From Roseiarcus sp963759955 (GTDB lineage: Bacteria > Pseudomonadota > Alphaproteobacteria > Rhizobiales > Beijerinckiaceae): 64,000 nt of DNA. The notes under the pieces were generated by a model. That model was not told the origin of the DNA. It did not search any database and was given only the letters and a program-made list of their open reading frames with translations. Location of the stretch: the NCBI GenBank assembly GCA_963759955.1, contig CAVXCA010000067.1:15701-79700 (forward strand), in the 5' to 3' direction. The stretch's first letter is position 1; every line of letters begins with the position of its first letter. Shown in pieces: positions 40,811 to 49,992 of this stretch. A program made the translations under genes and the position numbers.

Positions 40811-40840
40811 GTGGATGGCCGGGACAAGCCCGGCCATGAC
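40811..40840. repeat. intact palindromic repeat, same family as the IS4 target
   Basis: GTGGATGGCCGGGACAAGCC then CGGCCATGAC. It forms a hairpin with perfect 9-bp arms ATGGCCGGG/CCCGGCCAT and loop ACAAG. Translated, it gives the MAGLVPAIHA-type peptide common in alphaproteobacterial genomes. It lies just downstream of kup. The sequence interrupted by the IS4 element rebuilds to arms ATGCCCGCG/CGCGGGCAT with loop CTTGT, the same design in reverse orientation. Confidence 0.8.
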
Positions 40841-40863
40841 GAGTCGTGAGTTCGGGACCCCGC

Positions 40864-42789
40864 TCACACCTTCATCTGCGCGCCGAGCTCGACCACGCGG
40901 TCTGAGGGGATGTTGAAGAAGTCGGGCGCGCTGGCGGCCTGCTTGGCGAGCGCGATGAACAGCCGGTCCTGCCATTGCGGCATGCCGGAATTGGGCGCCG
41001 GCTTGAGGGTGCGCCGGCCGAGGAAGAACGAAGTCGTCATGATGTCGAACTTCAGCCCCGCCTTGCGCAACGCGGCGAGGGCGACGGGAATGCGCGGCGA
41101 TTCCATGTAACCGAAGTGCAGCGTCAGCGACAGGAAGTCGGGCGAGAGCGCGTGAATCTCGAACCGCTTGGCCGGCTGCACGCGCGGCGAGTTTTCGGTC
41201 CTCACGCACATCATCACCACGCGTTCGTGCATGACCTTGTTGTGCTTGAGATTGTGCATGAACGAGGAGGGCGCCACGGTAGGGTCGCTGGTCAGAAAAA
41301 TGGCGGTGCCGGGAACGCGCACCGGCTTCGACTTCTCCAGCATCTTGATCAGATCGGTCATCGGGATCGAATCGCGATGGGTCTTGGCGCTGAGGATCGC
41401 GCTGCCACGCGACCAGGTCCACATCACCACGAACATCACGCCGGCGAGCGTGAGCGGAACCCAGCCGCCGTCGAGCACCTTGTAGAGATTGGCGATGAAG
41501 AAGCTCACGTCGACCGAAAGGAACCCGCAGACCAGCGCCAGCGCCCCCCACAGCGGCCAGCGCCACAGCTTCCAAACGACGAAAAAGGACAGCGCCGTGG
41601 TCGCGACCATCGTGCCGGAAACCGCGATGCCATAGGCGTTGGCGAGAGCGTCGGCGGAGCGGAACATCAGCACCAGCGCGAGAACGCCAAGCAGGAGGAT
41701 ACGGTTGACGCGCGGAATGAAGATCTGCCCCTCGAGCCGGTCGGAAGTGTGGACGATCTCCAGGCGCGGCAGCAGGCCCAGCTGAATGGCCTGCCGCGCG
41801 AACGAAAAGGCGCCGGTAATCACCGCCTGGCTGGCGATGACGGTCGCGGCGGTCGACAACAGGATCAGAGGCAGCAGGCCCCAGCTCGGCGCCATGAGGT
41901 AATAGGGATTTTCGACCGACTTCGCGTTGGAGATGATCAACGCTCCCTGACCGAGATAATTGACCATCAGCGCCGGCAGGACGAGGAAAAGCCACGCGGT
42001 CTGGATCGGCCGGCGGCCGAAATGGCCCATGTCGGCGTAGAGCGCCTCGGCGCCGGTCACGGCGAGGAAGACGCTGCCGAGCGCGACGAAGCCGATCGCC
42101 CCGTGCGCATAGAGGAACTCGATCCCCGGCTTCGGGCTGAGCGCGTGCATGATGATCCAGGCGTCGGGGATGTGCATGGCGCCGAGCACGGCGTTGACGA
42201 CGAAGAACAGCGCCATGATCGGCCCGAAGAACGCCGCCACGCCCGCCGTCCCCCGGCTCTGGACCGTGAACAGCACAATGAGGATGATCACCGTCGCCGG
42301 CAATATGAACGGCGCGAGTTCGGCGTCGACCTGCTTGAGGCCTTCGAGCGCGGAAAGCACGGAAATGGCGGGCGTGATGATCGCGTCGCCGGAAAACAAG
42401 GCCGCGCCCGCCACGCCGATCAGGAACGCGACCATCGTGCGCCTGCCCAACGCGATCTGGGCCAGCGCCTTGAGCGAGAGTATGCCGCCCTCGCCCTTGT
42501 TGTCCGCCTGCATCAGAAACAGCACGTATTTCGCCGTCACGACGATCAGCAGCGCCCAGATGATCAGCGACACGACGCCGACGACCTGAGCGACGCCGAA
42601 GCCGGTGCCGATGAAATGGCTGAGCGCAGTTTGCAGCGCGTAGAGCGGGCTGGTGCCGATGTCGCCGAACACGACGCCGACGGAACCCAGCGCGAGAACG
42701 AAGAAATTGTCGGGGGCGTGCGCTCCGCCCCCCGCGTCGTGGCCGTTGGTCGCAGGCGCGATGGCGGCGGGCGATGAATCCTGCGACAT
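40864..42789 (-). CDS. kup: KUP-family potassium transporter
   Basis: A 641-residue protein with about 12 transmembrane helices. KUP signatures are LALGSVGVVFGDIGTSPLYA at the N-terminus, the K+-site region LSLKALAQIALGRRTMVAFL with GDAIITPAISVLSA, and DRLEGQIFIPRVN. The soluble C-terminal domain is complete (ending NIPSDRVVELGAQMKV). It imports K+, probably with H+. The start at 42789 (MSQDSSPAA) is chosen over the longer 42918 frame, whose residues are not KUP-like. Confidence 0.95.
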   Translation of the reverse strand: MSQDSSPAAIAPATNGHDAGGGAHAPDNFFVLALGSVGVVFGDIGTSPLYALQTALSHFIGTGFGVAQVVGVVSLIIWALLIVVTAKYVLFLMQADNKGEGGILSLKALAQIALGRRTMVAFLIGVAGAALFSGDAIITPAISVLSALEGLKQVDAELAPFILPATVIILIVLFTVQSRGTAGVAAFFGPIMALFFVVNAVLGAMHIPDAWIIMHALSPKPGIEFLYAHGAIGFVALGSVFLAVTGAEALYADMGHFGRRPIQTAWLFLVLPALMVNYLGQGALIISNAKSVENPYYLMAPSWGLLPLILLSTAATVIASQAVITGAFSFARQAIQLGLLPRLEIVHTSDRLEGQIFIPRVNRILLLGVLALVLMFRSADALANAYGIAVSGTMVATTALSFFVVWKLWRWPLWGALALVCGFLSVDVSFFIANLYKVLDGGWVPLTLAGVMFVVMWTWSRGSAILSAKTHRDSIPMTDLIKMLEKSKPVRVPGTAIFLTSDPTVAPSSFMHNLKHNKVMHERVVMMCVRTENSPRVQPAKRFEIHALSPDFLSLTLHFGYMESPRIPVALAALRKAGLKFDIMTTSFFLGRRTLKPAPNSGMPQWQDRLFIALAKQAASAPDFFNIPSDRVVELGAQMKV

Positions 42790-42947
42790 GAATATTCCGA
42801 TGAAAGCCCCGCCCCGGCCGCGGCGCGGCCGGACCGGCCGGTCTCTATACAGCTTCGCCGTCGGCGCGGGAAGGGCGCCTGCGCGACCGTTTTTTGGGGG
42901 GTTACCCGGTCGCCTCACGAGCCGCCCCGCCCTTTAAGGGTCGCCCC

Positions 42948-43739
42948 TCACGCCGCCGCGCCCTTGGCGTGGGCCTCGATCAATGCGCGCAAAACGTCCG
43001 CCTGCTCGAGATTGGGCAGATGGCCGGCGCCGGCGATGATCTCGAAGCGCGCCTGTCCGATCATGCCGGCGAGTTCACGCACCATCGCCACCGGCGTCGA
43101 GCCGTCCTCGTCGCCGACGACGCACAGCGTCGGAACCTTGATGTGGACGCATTCGGGCCTGAGGTCGGCCTGCGCCAGCGCGCCGCACGCGGTCAGATAG
43201 CCGTCCTTGGGCGTGCGCGTCAGCATCAGGCGCCAGCCCGCGAGTTCGTCGAGCCGCCGGCTGCGGAAATCCTGGGTGAACCAGCGCTGCATCACGCCGT
43301 CGGCGATCGCTTCGACGCCGCCGCGCGCGATCTCCTCCATGCGTTGGCGCCACATCTCCTCGGTGCCGATTTTGGCTGCGGTGTCGCACAACGCGAGCGC
43401 GGCGACGAGATCGGGGCGCTGGCGATAAAGCTCCTGCGCGACCAGGCCGCCGATCGACAGGCCGACGATCACCGCGCCGCTCACCCTCAAGCGATCGAGC
43501 AGGCCCGCCAGGTCGGCGGCGTAGTCCGCCATCAGCGCAGGGCCGGCGGGCAGCTCCGAAAGCCCGTGCCCACGCTTGTCGTAACGCACGACGCGATAGG
43601 CCGAGGCGAGCGGACGCGCGACTTCGTCCCAGATGCGGAAGTCCGTCCCCAGCGAATTGATGAACACGACCGAACGCGCGTCGCGCCGGCCTTCGTCGGC
43701 ATAGTGAACCACCGCGCCGTTGACATTCGCGAACGCCAT
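42948..43739 (-). CDS. pcaD: alpha/beta hydrolase, PcaD-like (3-oxoadipate enol-lactonase type)
   Basis: A 263-residue alpha/beta hydrolase with nucleophile GLSIGG, oxyanion-side NSLGTDFRIWD, YDKRGHGLS, the acid in VVGDEDGSTP and His in GAGHLPNLE. The set and length match 3-oxoadipate enol-lactonases of the beta-ketoadipate pathway, but no other pca gene is adjacent, so the substrate may differ. It is divergent from the BKACE gene. Confidence 0.75.
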   Translation of the reverse strand: MAFANVNGAVVHYADEGRRDARSVVFINSLGTDFRIWDEVARPLASAYRVVRYDKRGHGLSELPAGPALMADYAADLAGLLDRLRVSGAVIVGLSIGGLVAQELYRQRPDLVAALALCDTAAKIGTEEMWRQRMEEIARGGVEAIADGVMQRWFTQDFRSRRLDELAGWRLMLTRTPKDGYLTACGALAQADLRPECVHIKVPTLCVVGDEDGSTPVAMVRELAGMIGQARFEIIAGAGHLPNLEQADVLRALIEAHAKGAAA

Positions 43740-43924
43740 GGCGGAGCCCCTCCCCATTCGCTGCACGCCGCGCCGACGCCGAAGGGCGCGTCCCGCATGA
43801 CAGACAATGCGACGCCCGCCGCTGTCAAGGGCGCTCCCGCGCTTGCTTGCGCTAGGCAGGCGGCCGACGATTGGCTAGACAAGGCGCCCGTTTCGCGCCC
43901 TCGGGCGATCTTGGAGCCTTGCGC

Positions 43925-44755
43925 ATGCGTCCCGTCGTCGTCGCCGTCGCGATCACTGGCTCGGTGCCGCGCAAGAAGGACAACCCGGCGCTGCCGACGA
44001 CGCCCGCCGAGCAGATCGAGTCGACTCGGCAGGCCTACCTGGCGGGCGCCAGCCTGACCCATATCCACGTGCGCAACCCCGACGAAAGCTCGTCGTCCGA
44101 TCCGGCGCTGTTCGCTCAGGTGATGGAAGGCGTGCGCAAGACCTGCCCCGGCATGATCGTGCAGTTCTCGACCGGCGGGCGCGGGCGCGATCCTTCGGCG
44201 CGCGGCTCGGCGCTGCCGCTGAAGCCCGACATGGCCTCGCTGGCGACCGGCTCGGTCAATTTTCCCATTGCCGTCTACGAGAATTCGCCCGCGCTGGTTG
44301 AGGATCTCGCGACCAAGATGCGCGACAACGGGGTGAGGCCGGAAATCGAGATTTTCGATCTCTCGCACATTCACGGCGCGTGCCGGCTCGTCGACGCCGG
44401 CCTGATGGGCGAAGCGCCGCACGTGCAATTCGTGATGGGGGTGAAAAACGCGCTTCCGGCCGAGGAGCGCCTGCTCGACATGCTGCTCGACGAGACGCGC
44501 CGCGTGCTGCCGAAGGCGACCTGGACGGCGGCGGGCATCGGCGTCAACCAGGCCCGGGTGATGGAATGGGCGCTCGCGCGCGGGGCCGACGGCGTGCGCA
44601 CCGGCCTGGAGGACAATATCCGCCTCGCCAAGGATCGGCTCGCGCGCTCCAACGCCGAGCTCGTCGAGGTCGCCGTCGCGCTGATGGCCAAGCACGGCGC
44701 CCGGCCGGCGACCTCAGCCGAGGCGCGCGCGATACTGGGATTGGCGCCGGGGTGA
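43925..44755 (+). CDS. beta-keto acid cleavage enzyme (BKACE, DUF849)
   Basis: A 276-residue TIM-barrel protein with the BKACE zinc-site motif (LTHIHVRNPDE with His-x-His), then STGGRGRD and FDLSHIHGACRL. The family condenses beta-keto acids with acetyl-CoA and cleaves them to acetoacetate and an acyl-CoA. Substrate is not readable. It is divergent from the pcaD-like gene with a shared promoter gap, suggesting one regulon for a 3-keto acid. Confidence 0.88.
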   Translation: MRPVVVAVAITGSVPRKKDNPALPTTPAEQIESTRQAYLAGASLTHIHVRNPDESSSSDPALFAQVMEGVRKTCPGMIVQFSTGGRGRDPSARGSALPLKPDMASLATGSVNFPIAVYENSPALVEDLATKMRDNGVRPEIEIFDLSHIHGACRLVDAGLMGEAPHVQFVMGVKNALPAEERLLDMLLDETRRVLPKATWTAAGIGVNQARVMEWALARGADGVRTGLEDNIRLAKDRLARSNAELVEVAVALMAKHGARPATSAEARAILGLAPG

Positions 44756-44800
44756 GTGCGGCCTCTTGCGCGCGCGCCGCGCGGCTGCGATCAAGCGCCG

Positions 44801-47329
44801 ATGCGCGTTTTTCCCGACAGCCTGCCGATCGACGAAGCCCTGCCGCGGCTCTGCGCGACGCTGGACGGCGGCGCGCGCGCGATCCTGGTCGCGCCGCCCG
44901 GCGCCGGCAAGACGACGCGGGTTCCGCTCGCGCTGATGGACGAGCCGTTCGCGCGCGGCGGCAGGATTGTCGTGCTGGAGCCGCGCCGTCTCGCCGCGCG
45001 CGCCGCCGCGGCAAGGATGGCCTCGACCTTGGGCGAGAAGGTCGGCGAGACGATCGGGCTCAGGGTGCGTCTGCAGAGCCTCGTCTCGGCGCGCACCCGC
45101 GTCGAGGTCGTCACCGAAGGCGTGTTTGCGCGCATGATCCTCGACGACCCCGCGCTCGAAGGCGTCGCGGCGGTGCTGTTCGACGAATTCCACGAGCGCT
45201 CGCTCGACGCCGATCTCGGCCTCGCGCTCGCGCTCGACGCGCAAGGGGCCTTGCGCGAGGACCTGCGTCTGCTCGTGATGTCGGCGACGCTCGACGGCGC
45301 GCGGGTGGCGAAGCTGATGGGCGAGGCCGCGCTGATCGAGAGCGCGGGGCGGTCTTTCCCCGTCGAGACGCGCTATCTCGGCCGCGATCCCGCGATGCGC
45401 GTCGAGGACGAGGTTTTGCGCGCGACGCTGCGCGCGCTCGCCGAGGAGGCGGGCTCGATCCTCGTCTTCCTGCCCGGGCAGGGCGAGATCACACGTGTCG
45501 CCGCCGCGCTCGCCGAGCGCGTCAAGAACCCCGCCGTCGACGTCGCGCCGCTCTACGGCGCGATGGACGCGCGCGCGCAGGACCGGGCGGTCGCGCCCGC
45601 GGCGCCCGGGCGGCGCAAGATCGTGCTGGCGACCTCGATCGCCGAGACCTCGCTGACCATCGAAGGGGTGCGCGTCGTCGTCGACAGCGGGCTGATGCGC
45701 GTGCCGCGCTTCGAGCCCGAAATCGGGCTGACGCGGCTCGAGACCGTGCGCGTTTCGCGCGCCAACGCCGACCAGCGGCGCGGGCGCGCCGGACGCATCG
45801 AGCCGGGCGTCTGCTATCGGCTGTGGGAGGAGGCGGCGAACGGCGGCCTTTTGCCCTATGCCCCGCCGGAAATCCTTTCCGCCGACCTTTCGGGGCTCGC
45901 GCTCGATCTCGCGCTGTGGGGCGTCGCCGATCCCGCGAGCCTGAAGTTCCTCGACCCCCCGCCGCGCGCGGCGCTTCATGAGGCGCGCGCGTTGCTGACC
46001 TCGCTCGGCGCGCTCGACGACGACGGGCGCATCACCGAGGAGGGCAGGGCGATCTCGAAGCTCGCCCTGCCACCGCGCCTCGCGCGTATGGTGGTCGACG
46101 CCGCGCACGCGGGCCGCGCCGATCTTGCCGCCGAAATCGCCGTCGCGCTGACCGAGCGCGGCCTCGGCGGCGACGCGGTCGATTTGACCCATCGGCTCGA
46201 CGCTTTCCGCCGCGACCGCTCGCCGCGCGCGGAGGACGCGCGGCGGCTGGCGCGGAATTTGGCGGGTCGAGCGCGCGCGCCCTCACCCCGGCCCTCTCCC
46301 GCGAGCGGGAGAGGGGGGCGCGCGCCCGAAGGCCCGGATGAGGGCGCTGGCTCGACATCCCTCTCCCGCGTCGGCAAATGGCTCGCCGCCGCATTTCCGG
46401 ACCGCATCGCCGCCGCGCGCGGCAAGCGCGGCGAGTTCCTGATGGCCAACGGCCGCGCGGCGGCGCTCGAACCGCACGACGCGCTGGCGGGCGCGGCGTT
46501 CCTCGCGATCGGCGAAATCGTCGGCCGCGCGGCCTCGGCGCGCATCCTTACCGCCGCGCCGCTGACGCTAGAGGAAATCGAGGAGATCGCCGGCGGCGAA
46601 ATCGTCGGCGTCGACGAACTGGCGTTCGATCGCGCCTCGGCGTCGCTGCGCGCGCGCCGCCGCCGCCGGCTCGGCGCGCTGATCCTCGCCGAACAGAACC
46701 TGAGCGTCCCCGCCGACGAGCACAGTGCGATCGCGCTGGCGCGCGGCGTGTTGAGCCTCGGCCTCGCCCGGCTGCCGTGGACCAAGAGCCTGAAGCAGTG
46801 GCGCGACCGCGTGACGTTCCTGCGCCGCGCCGAGGGCGAGCCGTGGCCCGATCTCTCCGACGCGGCGCTCGCCGCCTCGCCCGACTGGCTCGCGCCGTTT
46901 CTGCTCGGCAAGACCCGCCTCGACGAAGTCTTCGGCGACGATCTTGCGCAGGCGCTGCATGCGCTGCTGCCCTACGCGCTTTCCCGACGGCTCGAGGCCG
47001 AGGCGCCGACGCATTTCGTCGCCCCGACGGGCTCGTCCGTTCCCGTGGATTACGAGCCCGAGGGCGGGCCGAGCATCGCTTTGCGCGTGCAGGAATTGTT
47101 CGGGCTTTCCCAGCATCCCGCCCTGGCGGGCGGCCGCGTGCCGCTGACGCTGCATCTCTTGTCGCCCGCGCATCGCGCGATCCAGATCACCCGCGACCTG
47201 CCCGGCTTCTGGAAGGGCTCGTGGGCGGCCGTGCGCGCGGACCTGCGCGGCCGCTATCCCAAGCACTTCTGGCCCGAAGACCCGGCCTCGGCCGCGCCGA
47301 CGAGCCGGGCAAAGCCGCGGGGCGCGTAA
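44801..47329 (+). CDS. hrpB: ATP-dependent helicase HrpB
   Basis: An 842-residue DExH helicase: Walker A APPGAGKTTRVP, DEFHERS (motif II), MSATLDG (motif III), TSIAETSLTIEGV, QRRGRAGR (motif VI), then HA2/OB and the HrpB C-terminal region. ATG 44801 is the credible start. Residues about 493-525 (around SPRPSPASGRGG) do not look like helicase sequence and derive from an in-frame palindromic repeat, described separately. The region after it (AAAFPDRIAAARGKRGEFLM) resumes normal HrpB. Confidence 0.95.
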   Translation: MRVFPDSLPIDEALPRLCATLDGGARAILVAPPGAGKTTRVPLALMDEPFARGGRIVVLEPRRLAARAAAARMASTLGEKVGETIGLRVRLQSLVSARTRVEVVTEGVFARMILDDPALEGVAAVLFDEFHERSLDADLGLALALDAQGALREDLRLLVMSATLDGARVAKLMGEAALIESAGRSFPVETRYLGRDPAMRVEDEVLRATLRALAEEAGSILVFLPGQGEITRVAAALAERVKNPAVDVAPLYGAMDARAQDRAVAPAAPGRRKIVLATSIAETSLTIEGVRVVVDSGLMRVPRFEPEIGLTRLETVRVSRANADQRRGRAGRIEPGVCYRLWEEAANGGLLPYAPPEILSADLSGLALDLALWGVADPASLKFLDPPPRAALHEARALLTSLGALDDDGRITEEGRAISKLALPPRLARMVVDAAHAGRADLAAEIAVALTERGLGGDAVDLTHRLDAFRRDRSPRAEDARRLARNLAGRARAPSPRPSPASGRGGRAPEGPDEGAGSTSLSRVGKWLAAAFPDRIAAARGKRGEFLMANGRAAALEPHDALAGAAFLAIGEIVGRAASARILTAAPLTLEEIEEIAGGEIVGVDELAFDRASASLRARRRRRLGALILAEQNLSVPADEHSAIALARGVLSLGLARLPWTKSLKQWRDRVTFLRRAEGEPWPDLSDAALAASPDWLAPFLLGKTRLDEVFGDDLAQALHALLPYALSRRLEAEAPTHFVAPTGSSVPVDYEPEGGPSIALRVQELFGLSQHPALAGGRVPLTLHLLSPAHRAIQITRDLPGFWKGSWAAVRADLRGRYPKHFWPEDPASAAPTSRAKPRGA
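46282..46370. repeat. palindromic repeat inserted in frame in hrpB
   Basis: CCCTCACCCCGGCCCTCTCC continues into a hairpin with arms CCCTCTCCCGC (46292-46302) and GCGGGAGAGGG (46305-46315), then CGAAGGCCCGGATGAGGGCG. It adds about 30 residues to HrpB without breaking the frame. It is the same repeat family as the intergenic copies near 5396, 25065 and 28196, and is similar in principle to the Rickettsia palindromic elements that insert into genes. Confidence 0.75.
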
Positions 47330-47464
47330 GAGGGGCTAGGGGGCACCGTTCGTCGCGGCGGGCGTGCCGATCATCGATCCCTGGCGGTCTTGAGCGCATT
47401 TGCGCTTTCCGCCATACCAAGCGCGTTTCGCCTCGGGTCGGAACGCCGATTCGGTTGGATTTTC

Positions 47465-48073
47465 ATGAACGCCGCTTTGCCGAAGGTCGCCATTTGTTTT
47501 CCTTCGGGGGACATGGTTCACGCCGATTTCGCGCTCGCTTTGGCCGGGCTTTGCAATTCGACGCCGCCGATCGAGACGCCGATCGTCAACAACAAGTCCT
47601 CGATCGTCGCCGTCGCGCGCAACAACGGGGTCAAGCGCGCGCGGGAAATGGGCTGCGACCACATCCTGTTCCTCGACAGCGACATGGTCTTTCCGAGGGA
47701 CACGCTGCACCGCCTGCTCGTCCATCGCGAAGACATCGTCGGCGCGATCTACACCAAGCGCGTGCCGCCCTATCCGCTTCTGGGAACGGCGCTGCACGGC
47801 CAGCCGACTTGCGACGCGCGCGGGCTCACTGAGATGAAGCGCGTTCCGACCGGCTGCCTGCTGATCCGCATGGCGGTGTTCGAGGCGTTGTCGGAGCCTT
47901 ACTTTCGCTTCCTCAACGACGAGACGAGCGGGGAAATCATCGGCGAGGACTACGTCTTCTGCGATCGCGCGCGCGAGGCGGGCTTCCGCATCTGGTGCGA
48001 CGCCAAGCTTTCCCTGGACATCGGGCATATCGGTCAGCAAGTCTGCAAATTCCCGAGCGATCCGAAAGAATAA
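47465..48073 (+). CDS. GT-A-type glycosyltransferase-like protein
   Basis: A 202-residue single-domain protein. The nucleotide-sugar-binding DxD is in ILFLDSDMVFPRD, followed by IVGAIYTKRVPP, TGCLLIRMAVFEAL and IGEDYVFCDRAREAGFRIWC, the acceptor-side pattern of small GT2-like enzymes. ATG 47465 starts MNAALPKVAICFPSG. The gene is isolated, so the acceptor is unknown. Confidence 0.75.
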   Translation: MNAALPKVAICFPSGDMVHADFALALAGLCNSTPPIETPIVNNKSSIVAVARNNGVKRAREMGCDHILFLDSDMVFPRDTLHRLLVHREDIVGAIYTKRVPPYPLLGTALHGQPTCDARGLTEMKRVPTGCLLIRMAVFEALSEPYFRFLNDETSGEIIGEDYVFCDRAREAGFRIWCDAKLSLDIGHIGQQVCKFPSDPKE

Positions 48074-48255
48074 CGCCGGCAGCCGAACGAATCGAATCGT
48101 CATCGCCGCGACCAACCCGCCCACGGCGGCGGCTGAGACTTGCAGCCGCAGGAGTCATTTTCCCATTCGCGCTGCGAGAGCCTTTCGTAAAAGGTCCGCG
48201 CGAATTGTCGCAGCGCGGTCGTGTCCTCTTTTCCGCCACGGCCAATACAGTTTCG

Positions 48256-48270
48256 TTAACCATATTTTAA
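48256..48270 (+). promoter_or_regulatory. CtrA binding site upstream of the Ser-rich gene
   Basis: TTAACCATATTTTAA is an exact TTAA-N7-TTAA box with the extended TTAACCAT half. It lies 44 bp upstream of the ATG at 48314, the normal range for CtrA-activated promoters in Alphaproteobacteria. Confidence 0.65.
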
Positions 48271-48313
48271 CCAACGGTTCCCAAAAGTAAGTTTAAAAGC
48301 CGGGGGATCGAAG

Positions 48314-49141
48314 ATGAGTTCTTACCGTATCGGGAAGCAGCGACCAAAGCCTGCTGATGAAACTGTTGCAGGCCAGTCTCGCCAACCAGAACAGCGCGTC
48401 TAGCGAGTTCGAGCGCAACCGCGAGCACGTCGGCGTCGGCCACCACTTCCGCCTCGTCGACGGACAGCGCGAGTTCGGTCGGGTTGTCGGCGGCGGTGCT
48501 CGCTTTTCTCTCGCAGCTCAGCAGCAGCAATTCCTCGAAGCGGCGACAGCCAGGGATCGGGTGGACCGGGTGGACCGGGCGGCCCCGGCGGGCCTCCGCC
48601 GGGACCGCCCCCGGGACCGCCGCCGTCCTCGACGTCGTCGACTTCTTCGACGTCCTCGACTTCGTCGACGAGCGCATCGAGCTTGCTCTCGACGCTGGAG
48701 ACCGATCTCACCAACCTCATCTCCGCGCTCGACTCGTCCTCGTCGTCGTCGACGACCTCGTCCGCCAGTTCGTCGTCGGCCTCGTCGACATCGTCGTCGA
48801 CGGTGTCCGCTCTCAGCGCCGACCTTAGCCAATTGTCGAAAGACCTGAAGACGTTCCTGACGGATTTGACGTCGGCTCTCGATTCTTCGTCCTCCACGTC
48901 CTCGACTTCGGCTTCGTCTCTGGCTTCGGCGCCTCCGCCCCCGCCGCCGAGTGAGACGAGTTCGTCCGACAGCACAAGCGCGACGAGTTCGACCAGCGCC
49001 AGCACGAGCACGAGCGACGCGACCACGCATTCCCGCCACTCCAGGCAGGACAGCGGTCTTCAGCAGCTCCTGCAAGTGCTCGAAGCCTACGGCGCCAACA
49101 GTTCCTCGACGGCGACGTCGGTGAGCGCCTCGTCGTCGTAA
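48314..49141 (+). pseudogene. Ser/Gly/Pro-rich low-complexity protein, interrupted by three +1 frameshifts
   Basis: The ATG at 48314 follows GGGGGAT. Single extra bases at 48323, 48401 and 48538 break the frame; removing all three leaves one 274-residue protein (828 bp minus 3 is divisible by 3). It has a leucine-rich helix (SLLMKLLQASLANQ), Ser/Thr/Ala runs, a collagen-like stretch (GGPGGPGGPGGPPPGPPP), then two related helical units ending LTNLISALDSSS and LTDLTSALDSSS, a proline run and a terminal helix (LQQLLQVLEAYG). A CtrA box lies upstream. The lone downstream frame 48683-49141 is only its second half. Possibly cell-cycle-linked; function unknown. Confidence 0.65.
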
Positions 49142-49360
49142 CCTCGAGCGCCGAAAGCAAGGACTTGCGACGGCCGCCCGGCCATCGCAAGTCGCGTCGC
49201 CGAACGACCGCCCGCCGCGTCGCCCCTCGCGCGCGGCCGAAAGACACAGGCGCCATTATTCTCGCTGCGAGGCCGATGCGCGCGCTTGCTAATGCGGCGC
49301 CGCGGCGCCTATCGTGCGCGTGATCGTTCGATCCGAACGAAGCGAGCGAGGGACGTCGAC

Positions 49361-49990
49361 ATGCCATCAGCAAATCGGCGCCTGTTTTTCGGCCTCGTCG
49401 CCGTTTTGCTCGCGCTATGCGGCCCCGTCGCAGCGGCGCCGTTCGACGACGCGCTCGCCGCCTACAACAAAGGCGAATTCAGCAAGGCGGCCCATCTGTT
49501 CCAGCAACTCGCCAACGCCGGCGATCCGCAAGCCGAGCACAATCTCGGCTTCCTCTATCACGCTGGCAAGGGCGTCGCGAAGAACGACGCGACGGCGATG
49601 AAATGGTATCGCAAGGCCGCCGATCAGGGCTTCGCGGCTTCGCAATTCAATCTCGGCGTCATGTACCAAGAGGGCCAGGGCGTGTCGGCCGACATGGATC
49701 AGGCCGTCGCCTGGTACACGAAGGCGGCGAACCAGAACTACCTCGCCGCCGAGAACAAGCTTTTCCAATACTATTTCGCCAAGCAGGACACCGCCGACGC
49801 GATCGTCTGGCTGCGCAAGGCGGCCGAACAGGGCGACGCCGGCGCGCAGTTCAATCTCGGCTCGTTTTATTTCAACGGCTGGGGCGCGCCGAAGGACAAC
49901 CAGCAGGCCCGCGTCTGGTACGCCAAGGCCGCGGCGCAAAACTTTCCGGGCGCCGCGGACGTGCTCAAGAAGCTGGATGCGGTCAAATAG
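49361..49990 (+). CDS. secreted Sel1-repeat protein
   Basis: A 209-residue protein with a signal peptide (LFFGLVAVLLALCGPVAAAP) and about four Sel1 repeats, e.g. AEHNLGFLYHAGKGVAKNDA and AQFNLGSFYFNGWGAPKDNQ. ATG 49361 follows GAGGGA. Sel1 repeats form protein-protein scaffolds; the likely location is the periplasm. It is convergent with xerC, with only 2 bp between the stops. Confidence 0.88.
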   Translation: MPSANRRLFFGLVAVLLALCGPVAAAPFDDALAAYNKGEFSKAAHLFQQLANAGDPQAEHNLGFLYHAGKGVAKNDATAMKWYRKAADQGFAASQFNLGVMYQEGQGVSADMDQAVAWYTKAANQNYLAAENKLFQYYFAKQDTADAIVWLRKAAEQGDAGAQFNLGSFYFNGWGAPKDNQQARVWYAKAAAQNFPGAADVLKKLDAVK

Positions 49991-49992
49991 TT

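Noticed and set aside
48400..49026. Acidic 208-residue frame on the minus strand
   Set aside because: It is the complement of TCG/TCC-rich codons; the plus strand has the ribosome site, the CtrA box and leucine-rich helices.
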